DNA of 31,166 nt, taken from positions 1 to 31,166 of the forward strand of contig JAISTO010000140.1 of assembly GCA_031272575.1 (NCBI GenBank). Reading direction: 5' to 3'. The notes under the pieces were generated by a model. It had not been told where the DNA came from. It was given only the letters and a program-made list of their open reading frames with translations, and made no database searches. Within the stretch, counting starts at the first letter, position 1; the number at the start of each line of letters is the position of its first letter. The position numbers and the translations under genes were made by a program. Below are positions 14,094-21,437 of this stretch, in pieces. The stretch is from Treponema sp. (lineage in GTDB: Bacteria > Spirochaetota > Spirochaetia > Treponematales > Breznakiellaceae).

Positions 14094-15217
14094 TCCCCCT
14101 AGCGAGCGGCAAGGGCGGGGTGGGGAAGTCGCTCTTCGCGGCGAACCTGGCCGCGGCCTTTGCGCAGGCAGGCAGCCGCGTCGTCCTTGCCGACCTCGAC
14201 CTCGGCGCGAGCAACCTCCACCTGGCGCTCGGTGTGCGCGCCCCCAAAAGCGGCATAGGCGCCTTTTTGTCAGGCGGGGTCAGTTTCAGCGCCTGCGTCA
14301 CCGGGACGGATATCCCGCGCCTCCGCTTCATTGCGGGTGACACCGAGATTCCGGGCATCGCGAACTTAAAGGCCGCTCAGATAAAGGCCCTCGCCAAAAA
14401 CCTGCTCGGCCTCGCGGACACGGCCGACATCCTCATCCTCGATCTCGGCGCGGGCTCCCACCAGGCCATCATCGACTTCTTTTTGCTGTCGAAGGGGGGC
14501 ATCGTCATATCCGCGCCGGCGCTCCCCGCGATTCTGGGCGCGTATGTGTTTTTGAAAAACGCGGTCTTCCGCCTGCTTGTCACCTCGTTTCCCCGGGGAA
14601 CAAAGGCGCGCGCCGCGCTCGAGGCAGGCGGCGCGGGGGGCGGGCCGCTCAGCATACCCCGCCTTTTCAAACAGATTGAACAAATTGACGAGCCCGCGTA
14701 CCGCGCCTTCAGGAAGCGCTTCGACGCCTGGCGGCCGCAACTTATAGTCAACTTTCTGACCGACAGAAAAGATTCTGACGCCGCGTCAAAAATTCGACGC
14801 TCCTGTAATGAATTCCTCTGCCTGCGCGTCGATTGCCTCGGCGCCGCTTACCGCGACAGCCTGCAGGATACGGCGCTCGCGTCGGGTATTCCCATCATCC
14901 TCTATAAACCCGACTGCCTCCTCTCGCGGGCCGTGTACCGCATCGCGGATAAAATCCGCGAAACGCCGGAGGAGGCGCTCCCCCCGGACGAGCGTCAGAT
15001 AGAGGCGCGCTTTCAGGAGGCGGACGCGGAGGCCGCCGCCGATTTCGCGGAGCGCGGGGATTACATCGGGGAACTGCTGCACTCGGGGCTGTTGAGCGCG
15101 GGCGAACTTGCCGAGACGGTCAAGACTCAGCAAATTGAAATTAACAAGTTACGCAAGGAAAATAATTTCCTGAAATATACCCTGGCGAATGCCCTGCAAA
15201 AGAGGCAAATGAGGTGA
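14084..15217 (+). CDS. MinD/ParA-type P-loop ATPase (FlhG-like)
   Basis: The 377-residue protein starts with the deviant Walker A motif GKGGVGKS (9-16), followed by the switch I-like DLDLGASNLHL (around 38-48) and a Walker B-like ILILDLGAG (around 115-123). This is the MinD/ParA family, cytoplasmic ATPases that position membrane or polar structures. In a spirochaete an FlhG-like role in flagellar placement is possible. The C-terminal 80 residues are charged and end in a predicted coiled coil (ETVKTQQIEINKLRKENNFLK), which is not typical of MinD. AGGAG precedes the ATG. Its stop overlaps a possible GTG start of lgt. Confidence 0.85.
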   Translation: MRVIPLASGKGGVGKSLFAANLAAAFAQAGSRVVLADLDLGASNLHLALGVRAPKSGIGAFLSGGVSFSACVTGTDIPRLRFIAGDTEIPGIANLKAAQIKALAKNLLGLADTADILILDLGAGSHQAIIDFFLLSKGGIVISAPALPAILGAYVFLKNAVFRLLVTSFPRGTKARAALEAGGAGGGPLSIPRLFKQIEQIDEPAYRAFRKRFDAWRPQLIVNFLTDRKDSDAASKIRRSCNEFLCLRVDCLGAAYRDSLQDTALASGIPIILYKPDCLLSRAVYRIADKIRETPEEALPPDERQIEARFQEADAEAAADFAERGDYIGELLHSGLLSAGELAETVKTQQIEINKLRKENNFLKYTLANALQKRQMR

Positions 15218-15219
15218 CT

Positions 15220-16278
15220 ATGCCATTGTCGATTCCGTTTCCATCCTGGCTTAAGCCGGAAATTATTCCCGGGCTGCCGTTCCGCTGGTACGGCTTAATG
15301 TACATCGTCGCGTTCGGCGCGGCGTTCCTGCTCTACCGGAAGCAGGTGCGGGAGCGCCGTTTCCCCATGACGGACGATCAACTGTCCGCGCTCTTTTTCT
15401 GGGGGATACTCGCGCTCCTCGCGGGCGCGCGGCTCTTCGCGGCCTTCGTGTACGACACGAGCGGGACCTACTACCGCGAGCCCTGGCTCGTGTTTTGGCC
15501 CTTCCGTAACGGCCGCTTCACCGGGCTGCAGGGCATGAGTTACCACGGCGGCGTCATCGGGGGCATAGTGGCCATCATCGTTTATTCGAAGGTGAAGGGC
15601 TTCGAGTTCCGCGAGACCGGCGATATGTTCGCGGCCAGCATCCCGCTGGGCTACACGGCGGGCCGGCTGGGGAACTTCATCAACGGGGAACTCTACGGCC
15701 GCTTCACGCGAATGCCCTGGGGCATGACCTTCCCGCAGGGCGGCATAGCCCCGGGGGACAGCCGTTACGCGGCGATCAAGGCCGGCGCGGAAAGCATGGG
15801 CTTCGATGTGCCCGCGTCCGGCGTCATCAACCTGCCGCGGCACCCGTCACAACTCTACGAGATGCTCCTCGAGGGGGTGCTGCTCTGGATCGTCATCTGG
15901 ATAGTGCGCAACCGCAAGCCCTTCAAGGGCTTTCTGATCAGCCTCTACATCGGGGGCTACGGCCTCGTCCGCTTCTTCCTCGAATACTTCCGCGAGCCCG
16001 ACGCGGATATGGGCTACCCCCTCCAGTTCGTCAAGACGGACCTGCCGCCCGCGCTCGGGCACCCGGCGCTCTGCTTTTCCACGGGCCAGCTCCTCTGCCT
16101 GGGCATGATCGCGGCCGCGGTCGTGTGGGGCATCATCGCGCGCAGGCTCCCGAACAGCGCGCCCGTGCGGGTCTACCCGCCGGCCGGCGCGGAACCGGCG
16201 AAGAGCGTCAGCGCGGAGGAGCGCAGCGCGGCCCGCAACAGCCGCCGGAAACTGCGCCGCAATCTGCGGAGGCGCTGA
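15220..16278 (+). CDS. lgt: Prolipoprotein diacylglyceryl transferase
   Basis: Lgt transfers diacylglycerol from phosphatidylglycerol to the lipobox cysteine of prolipoproteins in the inner membrane. The 352-residue product has the family motifs MSYHGGVIGG (with the essential His), the signature AGRLGNFINGELYG with its essential Arg, and RHPSQLYE, in a multi-helix membrane protein. The C-terminal 40 residues are basic (RRKLRRNLRRR) and extend beyond the usual end. I use the ATG at 15220, which follows GAGGTGA at ideal spacing; a GTG at 15214 overlapping the previous stop would add two residues. Its substrates include the several lipoproteins in this window. Confidence 0.95.
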   Translation: MPLSIPFPSWLKPEIIPGLPFRWYGLMYIVAFGAAFLLYRKQVRERRFPMTDDQLSALFFWGILALLAGARLFAAFVYDTSGTYYREPWLVFWPFRNGRFTGLQGMSYHGGVIGGIVAIIVYSKVKGFEFRETGDMFAASIPLGYTAGRLGNFINGELYGRFTRMPWGMTFPQGGIAPGDSRYAAIKAGAESMGFDVPASGVINLPRHPSQLYEMLLEGVLLWIVIWIVRNRKPFKGFLISLYIGGYGLVRFFLEYFREPDADMGYPLQFVKTDLPPALGHPALCFSTGQLLCLGMIAAAVVWGIIARRLPNSAPVRVYPPAGAEPAKSVSAEERSAARNSRRKLRRNLRRR

Positions 16279-16308
16279 GGGCGCGGAGTCTCGCCCCGTG
16301 GGGGGCAG

Positions 16309-16331
16309 ATTCCGCGATCAAGTCGCGGAAT
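16309..16331. repeat. REP-like hairpin with a compensatory base pair change
   Basis: ATTCCGCGA-TCAAG-TCGCGGAAT is a perfect 9-bp stem with a 5-nt loop. Compared with the copies at 206-228 and 28436-28458 the terminal G-C pair is A-T, so pairing is kept. Further half-copies of GCGGAATGACGAGG follow up to about 16370. Confidence 0.75.
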
Positions 16332-16450
16332 GACGAGGAGCCGTGCCTTGAGCGCGGAATGACGAGGAGCCGCGCCGCGCCTTGTGTCCCCCGTCAAACA
16401 TTCTACTCAGATGCCGGCTGTTTTATGCCGATACACAAACTGAGGTCACT

Positions 16451-16717
16451 ATGTTTTCTCCAGAACTGAAACAACTGCTGATACAGGTAATCTGTTCCCG
16501 TGAGGTGATCGGGGTTACCGCGGCGCTCGTTATTTATTTGATACTCGTGAATTACGCGGCGAGTTCCCGCCACAGGAAACGCCGCATCGCGCTGCCCGGG
16601 CTGCCCCGAAAGCGGACGAAAGCCCCGGCGAAGGCGGCAGCCAGGGCAAAAGAAGACGAGGATCTCGATCTTGATGACGAGGATGAAATCCCCGCAAGAA
16701 AATCCCGCCGCAAGTAA
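16451..16717 (+). CDS. Small single-pass membrane protein of unknown function
   Basis: The 88-residue product has one hydrophobic helix (about residues 19-37, VIGVTAALVIYLILVNYAA). A basic region follows, then an acidic run (EDEDLDLDDEDE) and a basic end (ARKSRRK). No family is recognised. The ATG at 16451 is used because GAGGT stands at proper distance; the frame is open further upstream through a repeat region. It precedes the RlmI-like gene by 3 nt, so they are co-transcribed. Confidence 0.7.
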   Translation: MFSPELKQLLIQVICSREVIGVTAALVIYLILVNYAASSRHRKRRIALPGLPRKRTKAPAKAAARAKEDEDLDLDDEDEIPARKSRRK

Positions 16718-16720
16718 CGT

Positions 16721-18115
16721 ATGAAACGAATCATTTTAAAGCGGGGTGAAGAAATCCGCATACGCGCGGGGCATCCCTGGGTCTACGATAACGAAATTGA
16801 CAAGGTCGTTCTCCCGGGGCCGGCGGGGAACGCCGCGCATCTTGAATGCGGCGAGACGGTCGATGTGGAAAGTTTCCGCAAGGAGTACCTCGGCAGGGCT
16901 TTCGCGAACCCCGCCTCGAAGATCGCGGCGCGGATCTGCACCCCCTCGAAAGACGGCATCGACGAAGGTTTTTTTAAACGCCGGATTCGGCAGGCCCTCG
17001 AGCGCCGCGTTTTTGCGGGGCTTGGCCCTCTGCGCGAGTCATTCAGGCTCGTTTTCGGCGAGGCGGATTTTCTGCCTGGCCTGATCATCGATTGCTTTAC
17101 CGGCTGGCCAGCCCTGGAAGCGGAGGCGCTCCCGGAAAGGCCGCTGCGCTTCGAGTCCGCGGCCGCGGCGCTCGGTCCTCCGCGCGCCTGCCTCGCGGTG
17201 CAGTTTCTCTGCGCGGGGGTAGAACTCCGCCGCGCGATGATTCTCGAGGCGATCAAACAAGTGTTCGAAGGCGGGGCGGGCCCCGGCGGCTTCCCCTGCC
17301 CGCTGCCGCGCCTCGAGTGCATCATCGAGAGGTCCGCGGCAAAGGCCCGGGAGCGGGAAGGGCTCCCCCCCTCGGAGGGCTTAATTGAAGGGACGCTTCC
17401 CCAGGGGGGGCTCCTCATATTTGAAAACGGCCTCCCCTTCGCGGCAGACCTGGGCGAGGGGCAGAAGACCGGGCATTTTTTGGACCAGCGGGAAACGAAG
17501 GCCCTGGCCGGCGCCTGGGCCGGAGCGATCTTTCGGGAGCGGGGCTCGCTTCGTTTTCTCGACGCCTTTTCGTACACGGGCGGCTTCGGCATACACAGCT
17601 GCCGCGGCGCTCTGCATCTCGCGGGGCAGATCAATCGGGAAAGCGATGCGGACGTGAAGGGGCTCTGCGTTGACTCGTCCGCGCCCGCGCTCGCCTGCCT
17701 GAAACGCAATGCGGCGTTCAACGGGGTAACTTCGCGCATCGACGCGGTGGAATCGGACGTCTTTACTTTTTTGAGTTCCGCGGTTCGTCAAAAAGAGCGC
17801 TTCGATATGATCATTCTTGATCCCCCCGCGTTTGCAAAAACGCGCTCCTCGCTTGCCGCCGCGCTTTCCGGATACAAAGAGATCAACCTGCGGGCGCTCT
17901 CGCTGCTCCGGCGCGGCGGCGTACTGGTCACCTGCTCCTGCAGCCAGGCGCTCGACGAAGCGGGGTTCCGCGCCATGCTCAAAGACGCCGCCGACGACGC
18001 GGAGCGCCGCCTGCAGTACCTCGCGTTTCTTTCGCAGCCCGCCGATCATCCTATCCTCGCCGGATATGACGAATCACATTATCTCAAATGCGCTTTTTGT
18101 CATGTGCTTTATTGA
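16721..18115 (+). CDS. RlmI-like 23S rRNA cytosine methyltransferase
   Basis: The 464-residue protein has an N-terminal PUA-like RNA-binding region (about 1-75, with GHPWVYDNEI). A central part carries LGEGQKTGHFLDQR (244-257), diagnostic of the RlmI/YccW group. The Rossmann methyltransferase core shows LDAFSYTGGFGIHS (280-293, SAM binding), LDPPAFAK (366-373) and VTCSCSQ (403-409). RlmI makes m5C in 23S rRNA. The family is certain; the exact target base here is inferred. It is about 65 residues longer than E. coli RlmI. The last 7 nt overlap the convergent gene. No strong Shine-Dalgarno site is visible ahead of the ATG. Confidence 0.88.
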   Translation: MKRIILKRGEEIRIRAGHPWVYDNEIDKVVLPGPAGNAAHLECGETVDVESFRKEYLGRAFANPASKIAARICTPSKDGIDEGFFKRRIRQALERRVFAGLGPLRESFRLVFGEADFLPGLIIDCFTGWPALEAEALPERPLRFESAAAALGPPRACLAVQFLCAGVELRRAMILEAIKQVFEGGAGPGGFPCPLPRLECIIERSAAKAREREGLPPSEGLIEGTLPQGGLLIFENGLPFAADLGEGQKTGHFLDQRETKALAGAWAGAIFRERGSLRFLDAFSYTGGFGIHSCRGALHLAGQINRESDADVKGLCVDSSAPALACLKRNAAFNGVTSRIDAVESDVFTFLSSAVRQKERFDMIILDPPAFAKTRSSLAAALSGYKEINLRALSLLRRGGVLVTCSCSQALDEAGFRAMLKDAADDAERRLQYLAFLSQPADHPILAGYDESHYLKCAFCHVLY

Positions 18116-19149
18116 TACATCACCAGCAAAGGCCGCGGTGATAAAGCGTACACTTCTTTCGGCGTTAAAAGCGGTTCGTCGTAGCCCGCGCCTTTTATGC
18201 CGAGGTTGTAAAAAAGTTTGAAACCTTTTACCGGCAGATTTTGCGCGGACGCGTTGGACGCGTACGATTGTTTTTTTAGATGCGGCTTTCCAAAGCCATC
18301 CGTGCAGTGTACCACTCTTACTTTTGGATAACCCGTTACTACTTTTTCACGATTGCTTATCATCTTCCCATTGAATTGGTGAATGACAAGCATACGCTCG
18401 CCTGCTATGTTGTGCTCGATCAGGTATTCGCTCATTGCTTTTTGCGCGGCGTTCAATTCGTCCGCGCGGACAGAACCAATTTCCTGCATGGGCTTTGTCG
18501 TGCGCCACTCCGGATCGAGAGCGAGATGCACATTCGGATATGCGAGATAGGGCAGCATTTTTTTCAGCGACGCCACCGGCTCGTAACGCCCGATCTGGTG
18601 ATCGAGAAAGATCAGCATGTCATGCTCGGCCGCAAATTTAATGTAATCGAGGATGACCGCATCGCTGAGTATGCCGATCTTCCCCTCGGGCCACACGGTG
18701 CCGTAAATTAAATAGAACGCCTTTTTTATATTCCTGCCGCCCGATTGTCTGCCGTACTCGTCCGCAAGTTTTGTAAGCATGCGGTACAGATCGTTTTTCG
18801 AGTAGCGTCCCAAAATGCCCATGTTCCTGGAAAGCGGGTGTCCGTAAAACGCGAGCACGTCATTGTTCAAAATGATCGACTCGATCTCTCCGGAACCGCG
18901 GTACGTGTTGTACTCATCTTCCGTCATTACCCAGTAAGGCATCGAGGTCTCGCGCGCCTGCGCCAGGGAAAGATAATCGATGGAATACGCGGCGGGGAAA
19001 ACCGGCGTACGCGTTTGATGCGTCTCCGGCATACTCGCGGGCAGCATGACATTCTGCGCGAATAGTTTGGAAACCGAAAAAAGAAAAAAACCAAGCCGCA
19101 GAAGCATACTCTTGTGCGTCCGGCGGCCCTTCCCAAAAAAATAAATCAT
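18109..19149 (-). CDS. Secreted protein of unknown function, lower GC than its neighbours
   Basis: From the ATG at 19149 the product has 346 residues. It opens with a basic segment and a hydrophobic signal (LLRLGFFLFSVSKLFAQ), with cleavage likely after LFAQ. The mature protein is globular. It contains ordered blocks suggestive of a TIM-barrel-like fold: NDVLAFYGHP, MLIFLDHQIGRYE, HLALDPEWRT, MLVIHQFNGKMI and VRVVHCTDGFGKP. I do not recognise a family name. Base composition is visibly nearer 50% GC than the 60-65% of flanking genes, which may indicate transfer. A start at 19107 (MLLRLGFF) is possible; the frame also continues upstream to 19233, which would bury the signal. Confidence 0.7.
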   Translation of the reverse strand: MIYFFGKGRRTHKSMLLRLGFFLFSVSKLFAQNVMLPASMPETHQTRTPVFPAAYSIDYLSLAQARETSMPYWVMTEDEYNTYRGSGEIESIILNNDVLAFYGHPLSRNMGILGRYSKNDLYRMLTKLADEYGRQSGGRNIKKAFYLIYGTVWPEGKIGILSDAVILDYIKFAAEHDMLIFLDHQIGRYEPVASLKKMLPYLAYPNVHLALDPEWRTTKPMQEIGSVRADELNAAQKAMSEYLIEHNIAGERMLVIHQFNGKMISNREKVVTGYPKVRVVHCTDGFGKPHLKKQSYASNASAQNLPVKGFKLFYNLGIKGAGYDEPLLTPKEVYALSPRPLLVMYQ

Positions 19150-19216
19150 GGTAATTACTCTATCGGCATAAATCGGCCCAAACTTTAGGAAAATGTTAAA
19201 ATGGACGGGAGCGCCT

Positions 19217-20521
19217 TCAGACTCCGCCCGCAAGGAGCGCGGTGTCCCCGAAGGTTTTTCCGTACAAAAACTCGAACAGGAAACGGAGGTCTTCGGGGGC
19301 CAGGCCGGAGAAGGCGCAGCCGCAGTAGGTGCGGGTTTCGTCCGCGCACTGGCGGGCTATGACCGCGCTGCAGCAGATCGTTCTGCCCGGGGCGCTGAGC
19401 CGGAGCGCAAGTTCCGCCCCCGGCCGCAGCGCGGAGGTAACCGCCGGCGCGGACGACGCGAAGAGCAGCCCGGACGCGCTTATGTCGAGAATTTCCCCGT
19501 AAAACGGTTCGGGCTGGACGCGGCCCTCCTCGAAGTACGAATGCACCTTGAGCGAGTAGACGAATATACGCGCAAACTGCCGCGCCGTTTCGAGCGCGTT
19601 GTGGTCGAGGCGTTTTTTTGCGCTTTCATTTTTTATCCACAGATGTATGCAGCCGATAATGTAATCGTAAAAGATGATTGGCACCCAGAGTTCCGAGGCG
19701 ATGCCCTTGCCGCGCCGCGTTTCAAGGTAGAGCGCCGCGGCGTCACCCAGGCGGCAGGGCGTCTGCCCGGGCGTCTGCCCAGGCGTCCGCTCCGGCGCGT
19801 CATCTGCGCGCGCAAGGTGCGTTACGCACGAGACGCGCGTAACGCTGTCGGAAAACGCGCGGAACACCTCCGCGGTGACAATGTTTTTCGCGTACTCGGA
19901 CTCGGTTTCGATGAAGGCGTCGTTTGTTGACGGGATGAAAAGCGCCTTGCCGGTTGCCGCGACGAGACGCTCCTCGAAGCCGCCTCCCGGGTGCGTGTTG
20001 TGGAAAAGGGTAATCTGGTGCCCGTCCGCGCAGCCCGCTATCCACGCGGTCAACTGTTCTTTCAGCGATTGGAGATTTTTGGGTTTTGCATTCGCGGCGA
20101 TATGCTCGATTTCCCCGGACTCCCAGACTGCCGCTGTTGGATACGAAAGGGCGTAGCGGTCACCGTAGACGCTGAACGAGACGTCGAGGTTCGCGGGCAT
20201 AAGCACCCGTGAAAAAGTGCGGTCGAGATTTTTGTAAATGAAAAGCGGCGCGTCCGCGGTAACGCTGTCATCGTTCCATATCTGGGGCTTAATCGAAAAA
20301 CTGAAGACCTGCCCCTGGTACTCGAAGACGAGGTCCATTTTTTTATGCAGGCGGATTCTCCCGGACAGACTGTCCGCTTTGAAGTGGAGTTTTTCGGCAG
20401 GCGGTTTTATCAGACGGAACACAACATCATTTTTGCTTTTGTGGTGCACAATCGGAATGCGCTCGTCGTAAAGCCGCTTGAGAAAAAATTCTTTCTCGAT
20501 TCGTTTTACCGGAACAGCCAT
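19217..20521 (-). CDS. PilZ-type (c-di-GMP-binding-like) protein with a large inserted domain
   Basis: The 434-residue cytosolic protein shows the two halves of the PilZ c-di-GMP signature far apart: R101-xxx-R105 (LDRTFSRVLMPANLDV) and D347-xSxxG351 (GEILDISASGLLF). Normally they are about 20-40 residues apart. The intervening stretch contains a GAF-like segment (about 205-330, with ASELWVPIIFYDYIIGCIHLWI). Spirochaetes have related PilZ/DUF1577-type proteins. c-di-GMP binding is plausible but unproved. A short repeat TPGQTPGQTP (247-256) sits in a loop. AAGGA precedes the ATG. It lies 9 nt behind the repeat-protein gene and is probably in its operon. Confidence 0.75.
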   Translation of the reverse strand: MAVPVKRIEKEFFLKRLYDERIPIVHHKSKNDVVFRLIKPPAEKLHFKADSLSGRIRLHKKMDLVFEYQGQVFSFSIKPQIWNDDSVTADAPLFIYKNLDRTFSRVLMPANLDVSFSVYGDRYALSYPTAAVWESGEIEHIAANAKPKNLQSLKEQLTAWIAGCADGHQITLFHNTHPGGGFEERLVAATGKALFIPSTNDAFIETESEYAKNIVTAEVFRAFSDSVTRVSCVTHLARADDAPERTPGQTPGQTPCRLGDAAALYLETRRGKGIASELWVPIIFYDYIIGCIHLWIKNESAKKRLDHNALETARQFARIFVYSLKVHSYFEEGRVQPEPFYGEILDISASGLLFASSAPAVTSALRPGAELALRLSAPGRTICCSAVIARQCADETRTYCGCAFSGLAPEDLRFLFEFLYGKTFGDTALLAGGV

Positions 20522-20530
20522 GGCGCGTCC

Positions 20531-21433
20531 TTAATAAAAACGCTGATAGGGGGTGAAATCGAAATGATACGGTTCCTCCCCCTCGTTCAAATCGCGCGGG
20601 TCTTCGAGGATGATGTCGTCCACGCGCCACTTGCCCCCTTCTTCTACAAGGTACAGTTCACCCGCAATCCATTGCTGCCTGCCGATGAAGCGGAACACAA
20701 ACGAGGTGCTGCCGTCTGCTTCTTTACGCCCCCCCCCCATACGGTATTTATCCGGATCGATCACCTTTAGTGATTCGAGCAGCGCGTCGCGCTTTTTCGC
20801 GCTGAGGCCGGAAAAGCCCGCCGCGCTCTTGTCCCCTTTTTGCAGACCCTCCGCGAAAGTACGCGCGAGTTTGTACGCGTTGTCATCCGCGCCCCCCTGC
20901 CCGAGTTCGCCTATCACGAGGTCCTCCGGATACCTGGGCGCTTCCCCCCGCTGCGGGCGCAGCAACTCCTGTGGGATAGTCTGCGGCAGCACGAGCGGCT
21001 GCACCTGCGGCTGTGTTGCCGCCGGCTGGGCTGGAACCGCCGGCTGCGCGCCCGCGGGCTGTGCCGGAGCCGCCGGCTGTGCGTCTGCGGGCTGGGCTGG
21101 AACCGCCGACTGCGCGTCCGCGGGCTGTGTCGGGGCTGCCGGCTGTGCCGGGGCCGCGGGCTGTGTCGGGGCTGCCGGCTGCGCGTCCGTGGGCTGCGCC
21201 GGGGCCGCGGGCTGCGCGTCCGTGGGCTGGGCCGGAGCCGCGGGCTGCGCGTCCGAGGGCTGCGCCGGGGCCGCGGGCTGCGCGTCCGCGGGCTGTGCCG
21301 GGGCTGCCGGCTGGGATGCCGCGGGCGGCTGAGCGGACGTATCGCCCGGAGGGGCGGCGCCGTCCTGCCCCTGCAGGGCGAGGGCCGCGCAAAGGAGGAA
21401 TAGCGTGAAAAGGGAAAAACGCCTGCATCGCAT
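20531..21433 (-). CDS. Exported protein with Pro-Ala-Gln tandem repeats
   Basis: The 300-residue product starts with a signal peptide (MRCRRFSLFTLFLLCAALALQGQ). Residues 41-140 are about nine degenerate copies of an 11-residue unit close to QPAAPAQPADA. The folded domain of about 120 residues (VIGELGQGGADDNAYKLARTF to FTPYQRFY) is of unknown family. The repeats likely form a spacer that could cross the periplasm or the peptidoglycan. A run of ten G inside the gene (20729-20738, codon about 232) could allow slippage. The start at 21433 is taken because AAGG lies 8 nt upstream; an ATG 60 nt earlier would precede the signal peptide with charged residues and overlap the upstream gene. Confidence 0.75.
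   Translation of the reverse strand: MRCRRFSLFTLFLLCAALALQGQDGAAPPGDTSAQPPAASQPAAPAQPADAQPAAPAQPSDAQPAAPAQPTDAQPAAPAQPTDAQPAAPTQPAAPAQPAAPTQPADAQSAVPAQPADAQPAAPAQPAGAQPAVPAQPAATQPQVQPLVLPQTIPQELLRPQRGEAPRYPEDLVIGELGQGGADDNAYKLARTFAEGLQKGDKSAAGFSGLSAKKRDALLESLKVIDPDKYRMGGGRKEADGSTSFVFRFIGRQQWIAGELYLVEEGGKWRVDDIILEDPRDLNEGEEPYHFDFTPYQRFY
20729..20738. repeat. Ten-base homopolymer (G on the coding strand) inside a gene
   Basis: The codons for Met-Gly-Gly-Gly give ten consecutive G on the coding strand. Slippage by one base would truncate or change the last 68 or so residues of the repeat protein. Confidence 0.85.
21014..21313. repeat. 33-bp coding tandem repeat (Pro-Ala-Gln units)
   Basis: About nine units of 33 bp (11 codons) with variants ADA, SDA, TDA and AGA at the end of the unit. 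Two units carry an AAPAQP indel. Copy number is expected to vary between strains. Confidence 0.85.
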
Positions 21434-21437
21434 ACGC

